Below, one piece after another: positions 1 to 11,334 of a stretch of DNA of 56,370 bases. The first letter of the stretch is position 1. Every line of letters starts with the position of its first letter. The notes beneath the pieces were generated by a model. It was not told where the DNA came from. It ran no database searches and saw only the letters and a list, made by a program, of their open reading frames with translations. The position numbers and the translations under genes are program-made. Source of the DNA: Onstottus_B sp049273855. GTDB taxonomy: Bacteria; Acidobacteriota; Blastocatellia; UBA7656. Location of the stretch: assembly GCA_049273855.1 (NCBI GenBank), contig JBASRN010000004.1, positions 1-56,370 of the forward strand, given 5' to 3'.

Positions 1-191
<191 letters not shown>

Positions 192-385
192 GATTCCATT
201 CAACGGCGAAAGATTCGGGGCCGGCGCCCGGTTCTCTGCGATACAATAGCTCTGCATCGCAATCAGGCTAACTCGGAGAAACACAGCGAACAGACACGGC
301 AAGATGCCTTCTGTCCGAATCAATTCGCGTGCTCGACGGCTCCGGTGGCGTAGGTTCTCTTTCTGAATCGTCGCGAAGGACTAAG

Positions 386-913
386 ATGGGTAACAGGATT
401 GAAATACTCAAAGCTGACATCACCAAGCTCAAGGTGGACGCAATAGTCAACGCCGCGAATAGTTCACTTCTTGGCGGTGGCGGCGTCGATGGAGCCATAC
501 ACCGAGCTGCGGGTCCTGAGCTTCTTGAGGAGTGCCGGGCACTCCGAGGCTGTCAGACGGGTCAGGCTAAGATCACCCTGGCCTACAAGCTTCCGGCTAA
601 ATACGTTATTCACACGGTCGGGCCGGTTTGGAATGGCGGGGGACAAGGAGAGGCGGAGCTGCTTGCATTGTGCTACCGGTCGAGTCTCAGGCTGGCTGTA
701 GAGCATGGCGTTAAGACGATTGCTTTTCCCGCGATAAGCTGCGGAATCTACGGCTACCCGGTGGAAGAAGCTTGTACGATTGCCTTCAGAGAGACGACCG
801 GCTTTCTCTCGCGCGAGGAGTTGATCGAGAAAGTGACGTTCGCCTGCTTCGGGGACGATGTTTACCAGGCCTATGCAGGAGCCATGAACATTGTTTATGG
901 GGGTGAAAGATAG
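386..913 (+). CDS. Macrodomain protein, O-acetyl-ADP-ribose deacetylase type
   Basis: A single macrodomain of about 175 residues. Visible motifs are the ADP-ribose-binding NAANSSLLGGGGVDGAIH segment, the YVIHTVGPVW strand, and the AFPAISCGIYGYP loop that contacts the distal ribose. MacroD/YmdB-type proteins hydrolyse O-acetyl-ADP-ribose and remove mono-ADP-ribose from proteins in the cytoplasm. An in-frame start lies further upstream at 329, but the macrodomain begins right after ATG 386 (MGNRIEIL), which I chose. The next gene is a Nudix hydrolase of the ADP-ribose pyrophosphatase kind, so the pair may handle ADP-ribose sequentially. It lies just downstream of the group II intron. Confidence 0.9.
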   Translation: MGNRIEILKADITKLKVDAIVNAANSSLLGGGGVDGAIHRAAGPELLEECRALRGCQTGQAKITLAYKLPAKYVIHTVGPVWNGGGQGEAELLALCYRSSLRLAVEHGVKTIAFPAISCGIYGYPVEEACTIAFRETTGFLSREELIEKVTFACFGDDVYQAYAGAMNIVYGGER

Positions 914-1031
914 AGAGCCTTGGCGGCGGATGCTCGAGGGTGCTCGATCAAAAGAAACACCCGAAGGCGAAAACTGCGAGATTCGATCTGCAACGGAACG
1001 CTTGACGGAAAACTGATTGATAAAGACAGCA

Positions 1032-1496
1032 ATGTCTCGGCGAAAACACTGCTACGATTATCCTCGGCCAGCGGTCACGGTCGACATCGTTCTTTTCCAT
1101 CGCGCAAAACGCGGCGCTAGAGTCTTGCTGATCCAACGCAAGAATGAACCGTTTAAAGGGCACTGGGCATTTCCGGGCGGGTTCGTCGACGAAAACGAAT
1201 CGCTTGAAGCAGCCGCCGCTCGGGAACTGCGCGAAGAGACTGGCCTGGAGGGAATTAAGCTTGAGCAGATCGGCGCGTTCGGTGATCCAGGGCGCGACCC
1301 CCGGGGCCACACGGTAAGCGTGGTGTTTGGTGCGGTGCTCGATGAACAGGCTCAGCCTGGGCCGGCGGATGATGCAGAAGCCGCCGAGTGGCATTCGGCC
1401 TTCAAGCCTCCCGATCTCGCCTTCGATCACAGGGCGATTCTTCGCGCGGCGAGCGAGAGACTCCTTCGTTATCGTAGAGGGCGCAAAAGAAAATGA
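1032..1496 (+). CDS. Nudix hydrolase, ADP-ribose pyrophosphatase-like
   Basis: A complete Nudix box is present: GGFVDENE followed by RELREETGL, giving the G-x5-E-x7-REUxEExGU pattern that binds the divalent metal and cleaves a nucleoside diphosphate linked to another moiety. The PFKGHWAFPGG stretch before it is typical of ADP-ribose pyrophosphatase and NrtR-like proteins. There is no C-terminal winged helix, so this is an enzyme rather than the NrtR regulator. Starts are possible at TTG 1017 or ATG 1032; I prefer ATG. Its stop overlaps the trmL start by four bases (ATGA), which implies translational coupling. The exact substrate is inferred from the family and from the macrodomain neighbour. 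Confidence 0.88.
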   Translation: MSRRKHCYDYPRPAVTVDIVLFHRAKRGARVLLIQRKNEPFKGHWAFPGGFVDENESLEAAAARELREETGLEGIKLEQIGAFGDPGRDPRGHTVSVVFGAVLDEQAQPGPADDAEAAEWHSAFKPPDLAFDHRAILRAASERLLRYRRGRKRK

Positions 1497-2008
1497 CCCA
1501 TCCCTGGGAGGACAACCGCGAATCATCAGCCGGTGAAGGTCCATCAACACTTCATGTCGCACTCATCGAGCCGGAGATTCCCCCGAACACGGGGAACATC
1601 GCGAGGCTTTGCGCCGCTACCTTCACGCCGTTGCACCTTGTTGGCAAGCTCGGATTTCGAACCGACGACAAAGCGGTGCGGCGAGCGGGACTGGATTACT
1701 GGGGCGAGGTCGAGCTTCACTATCATTTGAACATCGAAGCGTTTTACGAGGCGGTGGGCGACTGTCGCTACCTGTATTTCTCTACTAAAGCGCCGCGCGC
1801 ACACACCGACTTTCATTACGCGCCGAATGATTGTCTGGTGTTTGGTAGCGAGACTCGCGGCTTGCCTGAAGGTCTACTGCGTGCAAACTGGGATCGCTGT
1901 CTGGCTATCCCGATGCCGAACAGTCGCGTCCGCTCGCTCAACCTGGCGACCTCCGTGGGAATCGCGCTGTATGAAGCGCTCAAGCAGACCGGGCGTTTGG
2001 GATCTTAG
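1493..2008 (+). CDS. trmL: tRNA (cytidine/uridine-34 2'-O)-methyltransferase, SPOUT family
   Basis: A 171-residue SPOUT methyltransferase. The motifs are clear: IPPNTGNIARLC near the N-terminus, FGSETRGLP in the middle, and the knot-forming PMPNSRVRSLNLATSVGIALYEAL at the end, which binds S-adenosylmethionine. TrmL methylates the 2'-OH of the wobble nucleotide of tRNA-Leu isoacceptors. The length is a little above the usual 155-160 because of a polar N-terminal extension of about 20 residues, so a later start is possible. It overlaps the Nudix gene by four bases and converges on the M48 gene, with a strong hairpin between them. Confidence 0.92.
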   Translation: MTHPWEDNRESSAGEGPSTLHVALIEPEIPPNTGNIARLCAATFTPLHLVGKLGFRTDDKAVRRAGLDYWGEVELHYHLNIEAFYEAVGDCRYLYFSTKAPRAHTDFHYAPNDCLVFGSETRGLPEGLLRANWDRCLAIPMPNSRVRSLNLATSVGIALYEALKQTGRLGS

Positions 2009-2029
2009 ATTTGAGCCACGGTAGCTGCA

Positions 2030-2073
2030 GAAAAAAATCGGGGCCGGCTGCGCAGTTTTAGCGCGACCGGCCC
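2030..2073 (-). terminator. Intrinsic terminator for the M48 gene (hairpin may act both ways)
   Basis: GGGCCGG (2041-2047) pairs with CCGGCCC (2067-2073), and GCGC (2050-2053) with GCGC (2061-2064), around a 7-base AT-rich loop. On the minus strand this stem is followed by CGAT and a run of seven T (2030-2036 read as A on the plus strand), the form expected of a rho-independent terminator. It lies between the convergent trmL and M48 genes. Confidence 0.8.
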
Positions 2074-2105
2074 TCAGCTTACGGAGGAGTGATGAGAGAA
2101 ACAGT

Positions 2106-3221
2106 CTATGGTTTCTTGTCGGGCGGCTTACCGTCGCCGTCGCGCCGCTTCAGCGTGGGCCGATCCTTGGGTTGCTCTTCGGTGCCCGTCGTCTGTTGAG
2201 TTTGATCGTCGCCGGAGTCCTTGCGCCGTTTTAAGGTGGGCCGGCTCGGGCCGCCGTCCCTGTTGCCCGCCTCGAGCTTCTTCGCATTGGTCACCGCAAG
2301 CAGCCGCGACTTGACGCGATTGAATTCCGACGTGCTAACTGTGTATTCGTCGCGATCGGGAAACCTCTGCAGCAGATCGCGAACTTTGGATATGCGATCT
2401 GGCGTCGGCGGATGCGAGCCAAACAGTTTTGAGAGAGTGCCAGGCTTGTGCTTCTCTTTCTTCTCAAGCTTCTCAAAGAAACTGAGAAAATTATTCGGGT
2501 CGTAGCCGGCCGCCCAGAGATATGCGGCGCCTAGCTTGTCCGCCTCAGTCTCAGCGCCGCGGCTGAACTTCAAGAACGTCAGCGGAACACCGATCTGTGC
2601 AGCTTGATAAGCGATGTATCCGAGCCCCCCGGTGATGAAGATCAGCGGGATCATCGCGTAATTCGCGAGCGTGGCCTTCGAAGCTTGTTCGACGCCGTGC
2701 CGAGCCGCGACATGCGCGATCTCATGAGCCATGACTCCAGCCAGCTCGGCCTCGGTGTCGGCCGCAAGAATCGCGCCCTTGTTCACGTAGAGAAACCCGC
2801 CCGGCAGCGCGAAAGCGTTCACATCGTCCGAATCCAGGACCTTGATCGTGAACGGGATTTTGGCGTCCGAGTGAAGCGCCAGGTTTTGTCCCACGCGATT
2901 CACATACTCGGTGATCACCGGGTCCTCAATGAACTTGCCCTGTCTATCCACGTCCGCCGCAAGCCGACGGCCGATTCCGACTTCTTTCTCAAGCGAGTAG
3001 AAGTCGATTTGGTGTTTGTTGATGTTTCGCTTGCCGATCAACAATGGATTCTCATCGTCGGAAAGCTTGCCCTTCGCGGCGGCGGTGCTCGCCTGCGAAG
3101 CCGTCGTATCTTGAGACTTAGCGTCGGACGTTTTGTTGTCTTGCGCAAATAAAGTTGCTGGCGATGCGATCAATGCTGCCAGCGTCAGAACGGTGACGCG
3201 TTTGAAGATCATGTTATTCAT
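2106..3221 (-). CDS. Secreted M48 family zinc metalloprotease (BepA/YfgC-like)
   Basis: A 371-residue protein with a clear signal peptide (hydrophobic LTLAALIASPATLFAQ after a Lys/Arg start). The M48 domain spans about residues 70-260: HEIAH carries two zinc ligands and the catalytic Glu, and RGAETEADKLGA supplies the third Glu ligand. The segment ALPGGFLYVNKG is typical of periplasmic BepA-like proteases that oversee outer-membrane protein assembly. Unlike BepA there is no obvious TPR region. Instead the C-terminus is a low-complexity polar tail with two RPTLKRR repeats. It is transcribed away from secA, so the two share a 429-base divergent intergenic region, and both concern protein export. 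Confidence 0.88.
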   Translation of the reverse strand: MNNMIFKRVTVLTLAALIASPATLFAQDNKTSDAKSQDTTASQASTAAAKGKLSDDENPLLIGKRNINKHQIDFYSLEKEVGIGRRLAADVDRQGKFIEDPVITEYVNRVGQNLALHSDAKIPFTIKVLDSDDVNAFALPGGFLYVNKGAILAADTEAELAGVMAHEIAHVAARHGVEQASKATLANYAMIPLIFITGGLGYIAYQAAQIGVPLTFLKFSRGAETEADKLGAAYLWAAGYDPNNFLSFFEKLEKKEKHKPGTLSKLFGSHPPTPDRISKVRDLLQRFPDRDEYTVSTSEFNRVKSRLLAVTNAKKLEAGNRDGGPSRPTLKRRKDSGDDQTQQTTGTEEQPKDRPTLKRRDGDGKPPDKKP

Positions 3222-3650
3222 TCGAAACTCCTGATTGATTAAGACGGCAGTGAGTTGGAAATCGTCCGCACGGACGGACTCGTTCAGGATGCCTGCGCGT
3301 CTTATCCGGATTATACTGGCTTCTCATTAGAAACCGGTTAGACACCTATTATAAACCGCTAATTTGTTTTGCGTAAGCTCGGAGCTAGTTCGGCTAGCCA
3401 TCAGATTACCCGCTCGTCCCCCGATTTGACTCATTGTTCCAGCATCCCCTAGAATTCATCGTGGTATCGCCGCGCAACGCAAAAGCCGATGGCCGGGGAA
3501 GCCAATGTGAACTGCGTAGCGACAGAAGCCTGTTGCCGGGGCACGCTGGCTATCAGCGACGAGCCCCAGGAACAGGCTGATTGATTTTTGGTCTTCCTGT
3601 GCCTGACGTGAGGGCCGGCGACTGGCGGCGGAAACGAGAGACGAGCAGGT
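3222..3650. other. Divergent intergenic region between the M48 gene and secA
   Basis: No coding frame is credible here. It must hold the promoters for both flanking genes. AT-rich stretches occur near 3310-3370, including TATTATAA, and a large stem-loop lies close to secA (listed separately). I did not find a convincing complete -35/-10 pair. Confidence 0.5.
3527..3589 (+). promoter_or_regulatory. Large stem-loop with T-tract in the secA leader (possible attenuator)
   Basis: AGCCTGTT (3527-3534) pairs with AACAGGCT (3571-3578). After single-base bulges CC/GG and GGGGC/GCCCC continue the stem, and an inner CGCTG/CAGCG hairpin (3544-3558) closes the loop. That makes about 20 base pairs in all. 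A TTTTT tract follows at 3585-3589, six bases after the stem, and the secA ATG is 61 bases further on. No upstream plus-strand gene exists that would need a terminator here, so a secA leader element or a small RNA end is more likely. The structure is seen; the regulatory role is inference. Confidence 0.55.
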
Positions 3651-6515
<2,865 letters not shown>

Positions 6516-6653
6516 GACGCGACGCCGAGGGATCTCGCCTCCGCTCTTCTCTGATCGATCTCGTTGTTAATTATTGAGTATCATTTCGACCTGTAGTAGT
6601 CTTCGACTCGTTACTCGCCTCCATCGGCCTGTCCCTGAATCATTTCGAGGCAG

Positions 6654-7841
6654 TTGGAGTCGGCCATCCCGAACCAGATCATAGAAGCGATTATATCGGG
6701 CGTGGCGCCGGAAGTTGTAAAGCTTGCGGCAGCCAGGGGCTTGCTTCCGTTCTCCAACGAGGAGAAGCTTGAAGCGCTGGTCGCGCTCACAAACGACGGC
6801 GATGACTCAGTACGCTCGATGGCTGCGACCACGCTCCAGAAGCTCGATCCGTCGTCGTTCATCGGATTAGCTTCCGAACGCAACACACCGCCAAGCGTGC
6901 TTGGGTTCTTCTGCTTGTGGCCGCAAGCTCCCCGCGAGCTCGTCGAAGCCGCGCTGTTCAACACCGCAACACCCGATACTGCGCTTGTGCAGCTGGCGTC
7001 GATGACGAGACGCCCGGCGATCATCGAGGCAATTTCGTTCAAGCAACAGAGCTTGATTCGCTCACCGGCGATAATCGAAGCGGTCCTCGCCAACCCTGCC
7101 AGAACGCCGGAAGCCGAACGCCGTGTTCGAGAAGTCAAAGAGGAGTTCTTTGACAAGCAGTTCGGCGCGCAGATGGTGGCCCAACAAGAGCGAGTGCGCG
7201 CCGAGGCCGAGGCCGAGGAACGGGACACCGTCAAAGTCGGCGGCCTCGAAGATCTGATCCGCCTCGGCCTGGTCGAAGAGGGAATCGACGACTCGTTCGT
7301 CATTGAGTATGAACAGGAGTTTGGACCCTTCGACGACTGTCCGCCGCATCCCGAAGAATGCTTCGACGTTGAACAGGTGGTTACCGAGCTAGCCGCGGAA
7401 CAAAGCGAGATTTCTCTGGATCGCATGCCGGTGTTCTTTCAAGTGGCAATGATGAGCGTGAAAGAACGGGTGATGCTTGCGATCAAAGGAACGCGCGAAG
7501 CGAGAATGATTCTGATCCGCGATCCGAATCGCATGGTCGCCACTGCGGTGTTGCGAAACCCGAGGCTTAGCGACACCGAAGTCGAAAGCATCTCTTCGAT
7601 GAAGTGCGTGCCGGAGGACGTGCTTCGCCAGATCGGACAGAACCGGGCGTGGACACGCGCCTACCCGGTGATTCACAATCTGATTCGCAACTCTCGTACT
7701 CCGATAGCAACCAGCCTTAGCTTTATCAATCGCATTCAGAGTCGAGACATGCGCGCTCTCTCACTGAACAAGAACATCCCCGACGTGATTAGATCGACGG
7801 CATACCGTCTCTTTGCCAAACGAACCAGCAGCAATGGTTGA
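6654..7841 (+). CDS. Conserved hypothetical protein with HEAT-like helical repeats
   Basis: About 395 residues, nearly all predicted helical, in which short units recur: aliphatic helices broken by N-P or D-P turns (ASERNTPPSVL, VLANPARTPEAE, VLRNPRLSDTEVESI, LIRNSRTPIATSL). This resembles leucine-rich-variant/HEAT arrays. No catalytic motif or signal peptide is visible. The C-terminal ~100 residues (NPRLSDTEVE..., SRDMRALSLNKNIPDVIR) resemble a conserved hypothetical family I recall from acidobacteria and myxobacteria, whose function I do not know. The start is uncertain: the only early candidate is TTG 6654 with poor Shine-Dalgarno spacing, and GTG 6702 is an alternative. It follows secA by 138 bases and may be co-transcribed. 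Confidence 0.7.
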   Translation: MESAIPNQIIEAIISGVAPEVVKLAAARGLLPFSNEEKLEALVALTNDGDDSVRSMAATTLQKLDPSSFIGLASERNTPPSVLGFFCLWPQAPRELVEAALFNTATPDTALVQLASMTRRPAIIEAISFKQQSLIRSPAIIEAVLANPARTPEAERRVREVKEEFFDKQFGAQMVAQQERVRAEAEAEERDTVKVGGLEDLIRLGLVEEGIDDSFVIEYEQEFGPFDDCPPHPEECFDVEQVVTELAAEQSEISLDRMPVFFQVAMMSVKERVMLAIKGTREARMILIRDPNRMVATAVLRNPRLSDTEVESISSMKCVPEDVLRQIGQNRAWTRAYPVIHNLIRNSRTPIATSLSFINRIQSRDMRALSLNKNIPDVIRSTAYRLFAKRTSSNG

Positions 7842-7959
7842 GGCTTCAACCTCCTAGAAGGTACGGCTGGCACAGTCATTGCTCTGGACGATTTGCGAAT
7901 CTCTGCTCGAGCTTCATTCGTATCTCTATAGAGTAGAGAGACGAGGCTGGGAGGCAAAT

Positions 7960-8328
7960 ATGCTGACAATCATCTCGGCAGTGGCAATTGCTCTGGCTCT
8001 GACTTGGGTCCTTGTTCTGAAAGTTCGAAGGACTGATCCCGAGCGGCTTGACGAGACGCGCGGAGCGTTGCTGATGGTGGGGGTACAAATAATTTGCGGA
8101 AACTGCTCCGGCGAAGGGGACAGCCCGAACCGAACCTACCTGGACCATTATGGCAACTGCGCCCAGTGCGGTGGGCATAGCTATCTGCTTGCCTCCAGCC
8201 TGGCTTTGAACTCGGCAGCGTTAAAAGCGGCGCGTTTAGTTCAGGCTCATAGCGCCGCCAGCCATGGTCGCGTTTTGCCGTTCGAAGCGCGAACTCGCGG
8301 GTCTCGCTCGGAGAAGATTGCCGTCTAG
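7960..8328 (+). CDS. Small membrane-anchored zinc-ribbon protein, function unknown
   Basis: A 122-residue protein starting at ATG 7960, which has a good GGGAGG Shine-Dalgarno just upstream; the longer frame from 7879 lacks one. The N-terminus is one transmembrane helix (MLTIISAVAIALALTWVLVL) followed by basic residues, so the rest probably faces the cytoplasm. Two CxxC pairs (CGNC and CAQC, about 25 residues apart) form a likely zinc ribbon. The C-terminal part is rich in Ala and Arg with no further motif. I do not recognise the family. It could be a small adaptor, or a diverged relative of zinc-ribbon membrane proteins. Confidence 0.65.
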   Translation: MLTIISAVAIALALTWVLVLKVRRTDPERLDETRGALLMVGVQIICGNCSGEGDSPNRTYLDHYGNCAQCGGHSYLLASSLALNSAALKAARLVQAHSAASHGRVLPFEARTRGSRSEKIAV

Positions 8329-8420
8329 GACGCGCCTGGGGCTCCCCTTCCGGTTAGTCTGTAGTCGCTGGCAAGTAAGTGCCGGGAAGTGAGTACCCAT
8401 TCGCCACTCGCTCGTCACCT

Positions 8421-9005
8421 CTAGTTCTGATCCGATGCGGCGCTATAGTCCTCCGGGGTATCAAAGTCGAACAACACCGTCTGACTGTGTACTTCAACTG
8501 AGACTGTGTGGTCTCGATGTGCATTAACAACCTGTCGCAATCCCTGGTTCGGATCGGTCTGCAATATCTCAGCCTTCAGCTTCAAGTCCAATACAATCGG
8601 ATGTCCGCGCCTTCCCGCGTAAGTGGGTACGACGATCAGGGGACCTTGCGTTAGATACTCTTCAATCACACGATTGAAGACGTTGGTCCCGATCTGTGGT
8701 TGATCCACGAGCGCGACCAGACAAGCGTGCGCCTGGTCACTAAGAGCCGAGACGCCGCGACGGATGGAGGAAGTCATACCCGAACGATAGTCCGGATTGT
8801 GCGCGAACCGAACCGGACGACTGCCGAGGGCAGATCGCACGTCGGCCTCGCGGTGGCCGGTTACGACGACAACCTCTCCGGCTTTTGAGGCCAGCAGATT
8901 GTCGACGCAGCACTCTACGAACGTCTTGCCGCCAAACGTCATCAACTGCTTGAAGCTCCCCATTCGCCGCGACTCGCCCGCCGCAAGAAGTATTGCCGAT
9001 ACCAT
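8421..9005 (-). CDS. Molybdenum-cofactor nucleotidyltransferase-like protein (MocA/MobA fold)
   Basis: A 194-residue single-domain nucleotidyltransferase. The N-terminal signature LAAGESRRMGSFKQL binds the nucleotide, LVALVDQPQI carries the metal-binding Asp, and GRRGHPIVL is the conserved substrate loop. MocA transfers CMP to molybdopterin to make the cytosine dinucleotide cofactor for xanthine-dehydrogenase-family enzymes; MobA makes the guanine form. The GxPxxL form of the substrate loop favours MocA. No molybdoenzyme or XdhC-like chaperone gene is in the window, so the assignment rests on the family alone. It is transcribed towards the zinc-ribbon gene. Confidence 0.82.
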   Translation of the reverse strand: MVSAILLAAGESRRMGSFKQLMTFGGKTFVECCVDNLLASKAGEVVVVTGHREADVRSALGSRPVRFAHNPDYRSGMTSSIRRGVSALSDQAHACLVALVDQPQIGTNVFNRVIEEYLTQGPLIVVPTYAGRRGHPIVLDLKLKAEILQTDPNQGLRQVVNAHRDHTVSVEVHSQTVLFDFDTPEDYSAASDQN

Positions 9006-9187
9006 CTAAGCGTGCCTCCGGTTCCAGGTCCTGAAATAGATGAGATTATAAGGCCGCGTCGAAACTCAAGCCAGCAATCGACCCTGGCCTCGCCTGGTGT
9101 GCTATTCTTTTCTACAAAGTGACGCGAACTCGGGACGCGACCAGCGCATCCAACGTTCGTCACAAGAACAGAAAGGCTGACAGAACA

Positions 9188-9691
9188 ATGCGGCGAACTT
9201 TCAAATCAATCACAACGGCTGCAGTGACTGGCCTGTTGTTTGCGATAGCGGCGAGCGCGCAAGACATTACCTTTTTGAGGCCGGATGGCAGCGCTGCTCC
9301 GATTACCGGCCTAAGCGGAAAGGTGGTGGTGCTGGTGTTCAGCGGAATACAAGACCCACAATGCCGTGAAGAGTTCAAGGCGCTCGAGTCGCTCGCCGAG
9401 CGATACCAGGCCAAAGACGTGAGCGTTGTCTGGGTCAGCATCAACTCGGAAGCCGAAGCCAGCAACCAGAAACTCGGAACTCCCTGTGGACCCGTGAATC
9501 GCGTCGTGGTCTTGCGCGATGTAAACCAGACCGCGTTCAAACGATTCAGCGGTAAGTCGGCGCAGCTTCCCACTCTGGTTGTGCTTGATAAGCGCGGCCA
9601 GCCTTTCGGCCAACCTCGCGGCGGGTTCAATCCCAACGCTGACTTCGTGAACGACCTCGCGGCAATGGTTGATCGGTTGCTCAAGCAGTAA
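9188..9691 (+). CDS. Exported thioredoxin-fold protein (redoxin/TlpA-like), CXXC absent
   Basis: The start is placed at ATG 9188, which gives a standard signal peptide (MRRTFKSITTAAVTGLLFAIAASAQ). The frame is open further upstream but without a signal sequence. The mature ~140 residues have the thioredoxin-like order: a strand GKVVVLVFSG, a helix after DPQC, a VVWVSINSE strand, and a cis-Pro-like QLPTLVVLDKRGQ segment. The usual CXXC is missing. A single Cys sits in GIQDPQCREEF, and a second is in TPCGPV. It may act as a peroxiredoxin-like or non-catalytic thiol protein in the periplasm. Confidence 0.78.
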   Translation: MRRTFKSITTAAVTGLLFAIAASAQDITFLRPDGSAAPITGLSGKVVVLVFSGIQDPQCREEFKALESLAERYQAKDVSVVWVSINSEAEASNQKLGTPCGPVNRVVVLRDVNQTAFKRFSGKSAQLPTLVVLDKRGQPFGQPRGGFNPNADFVNDLAAMVDRLLKQ

Positions 9692-9775
9692 CCTCCTAAT
9701 CACGACACAAATCAAACACCAGCCCGATTTGTTGTGGTGGTGGAAGACCGTGTTGAGGTCGCGGATGCTGTCTCG

Positions 9776-9850
9776 CCACGAAGTCACTGAGCCACGAAGC
9801 TACACGAAGGCAGGCTTTGTGGATCTTCGAGTCCTGGTGTCTTTGCGGCA
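9776..9850. repeat. Self-complementary CACGAAG-type intergenic repeat
   Basis: The left arm (9776-9811) holds several imperfect copies of CCACGAAG/CACGAAGG. The right arm (9813-9850) holds the complement in the form CTTTGTGG and TGTCTTTGCGG. Together they can fold into one long imperfect hairpin. It lies between the co-directional redoxin and M20 genes, inside the over-long open frame of the latter. Confidence 0.6.
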
Positions 9851-9926
9851 GGCTCTCTTCAACACCCAATTCCACCACGACCCGATTTACACGCCGCTAG
9901 CGCGCAGCTTTGTCTGTCTGCTAGAA

Positions 9927-11084
9927 ATGTACGTGATGAGCGCACAGGGCAAAGCATTCCTCTCATATTTCCAGGAGAGCCGAGCGGAAGTAGTCGAGTT
10001 CATCCGCTGGCTCGTAGAACAGGAGTCGATGTCGCGCGAAGCTGAGGCGAATCGGCGAATCGCAGAGAACCTTGCCGAAAAGCTCGCATCGATGGACGCC
10101 GAGGTTGAGCTGTTCCGTCACCCGAGCTTCGGCGCAACCTTAAGAGCTCGGTACAACGGCGCCGAGGAGTCGGGCAAGCATTTGCTGGTCGTGGGTCATC
10201 TCGATACGGTCTGGCCCCTGGGCACACTTGCCGATAGACCTTTTCGAATTGAAGATGGACGGGCGTTTGGGCCTGGCATATTCGATATGAAAGCGGGCGT
10301 CGCGCTCGCAGCGTTCGCAATGCGAGCGATCAAGGACCTGGGCCGCAAAACCCGAAGGCCAGTCACATTGCTGATGACGTGCGACGAAGAAACCGGCAGT
10401 CATTTCTCACGAGAGATCATCGAGGACGAAGCTCGCACTGCAAGCGCCGCTCTTGTGCTCGAGCCGCCGATCCCGGGCGGCACGATCAAGACCAGCCGCA
10501 AAGGAGTCGGCGAGTTCGAGTTGATCATTCGCGGCAAACCGGCTCACGCAGGCAACGATCCACGCGCCGGTATCAGTGCCATAACCGAGATGGCAAATCA
10601 GATTCTCGCGATCAACAAGCTTGTGGACTACGCAAAAGGCACTACCTTGAATGTGGGTGTGGTGCGGGGCGGCGTGCTCTCGAATGTGATCGCAGCCGAA
10701 GCGCGAGCTTCGATTGATATGAGATTTCAGAGTGAAGATGAGGGCACGAGGGTAATGGACGCGATGGCGTCGCTCAAGCCGATCCACGACCGCGCTCGCA
10801 TAGAAGTGCGCGGGGGAATAAACCGCCCCCCGCTGGTTCGCACTTCTGAGATTGCTGCGCTGTTCGACCACGCAAAGCAACTCGCTGCCGAGATGGACTA
10901 CGACTTGAAAGAAGGCTCTGTGGGCGGCGGGTCGGACGGCAATTTCATAGCGGCGATGGGCGTCCCTGTGCTTGATGGTCTGGGAGTCGACGGCGCGGGT
11001 GCGCACGCCGAGCACGAGCACATTATCATCGAAGACATCCCCCGCCGAGCAGCATTGCTCGCGCGGTTGATTGAGACGATTTGA
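9927..11084 (+). CDS. M20 family metallopeptidase, glutamate carboxypeptidase-like
   Basis: Similar to carboxypeptidase G2 (M20A). The zinc ligands and catalytic residues can be read in order: GHLDTVW (His, Asp), GPGIFDMKAG (bridging Asp), CDEETGS (general-base Glu plus ligand Glu), LEPP (Glu) and HAEHEHI (His). A dimerisation domain lies between them (KTSRKGVGEFELIIRGKPAHAG). The family hydrolyses C-terminal glutamate or short peptides. The open frame reaches back to 9669, but that part consists of intergenic repeat DNA. The protein is better started at ATG 9927 or ATG 9936 (MSAQGKAF). No signal peptide is seen, so it is probably cytoplasmic. Confidence 0.88.
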   Translation: MYVMSAQGKAFLSYFQESRAEVVEFIRWLVEQESMSREAEANRRIAENLAEKLASMDAEVELFRHPSFGATLRARYNGAEESGKHLLVVGHLDTVWPLGTLADRPFRIEDGRAFGPGIFDMKAGVALAAFAMRAIKDLGRKTRRPVTLLMTCDEETGSHFSREIIEDEARTASAALVLEPPIPGGTIKTSRKGVGEFELIIRGKPAHAGNDPRAGISAITEMANQILAINKLVDYAKGTTLNVGVVRGGVLSNVIAAEARASIDMRFQSEDEGTRVMDAMASLKPIHDRARIEVRGGINRPPLVRTSEIAALFDHAKQLAAEMDYDLKEGSVGGGSDGNFIAAMGVPVLDGLGVDGAGAHAEHEHIIIEDIPRRAALLARLIETI

Positions 11085-11334
11085 CCGGTGTGGTCTTGTG
11101 CCGGTAAGGATCGCTAAGTTGGTGTTTGCGTCTTTTCTGGCTCGCCCATCTCGTTCGAATTCGGTGGAAAAGATGAACAGTATGATCCAGTACCGGTGCT
11201 CTTCAGCTTATGGGGCATATCGTTTCTGATGCCAATAGCGGTGCGACTAATCCATCAGGTTCGGCTGACTCATCGAGACGCTCCTCGGAGCACCGAGTCG
11301 TTAGTCTATCTGGGTCTGCAGGTTCACCAAGGCC

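Noticed and set aside
2604..3152. Long plus-strand open frame opposite the M48 gene
   Set aside because: It is antisense to a gene with intact catalytic motifs and contains no recognisable domain; high GC gives long antisense frames throughout this window.
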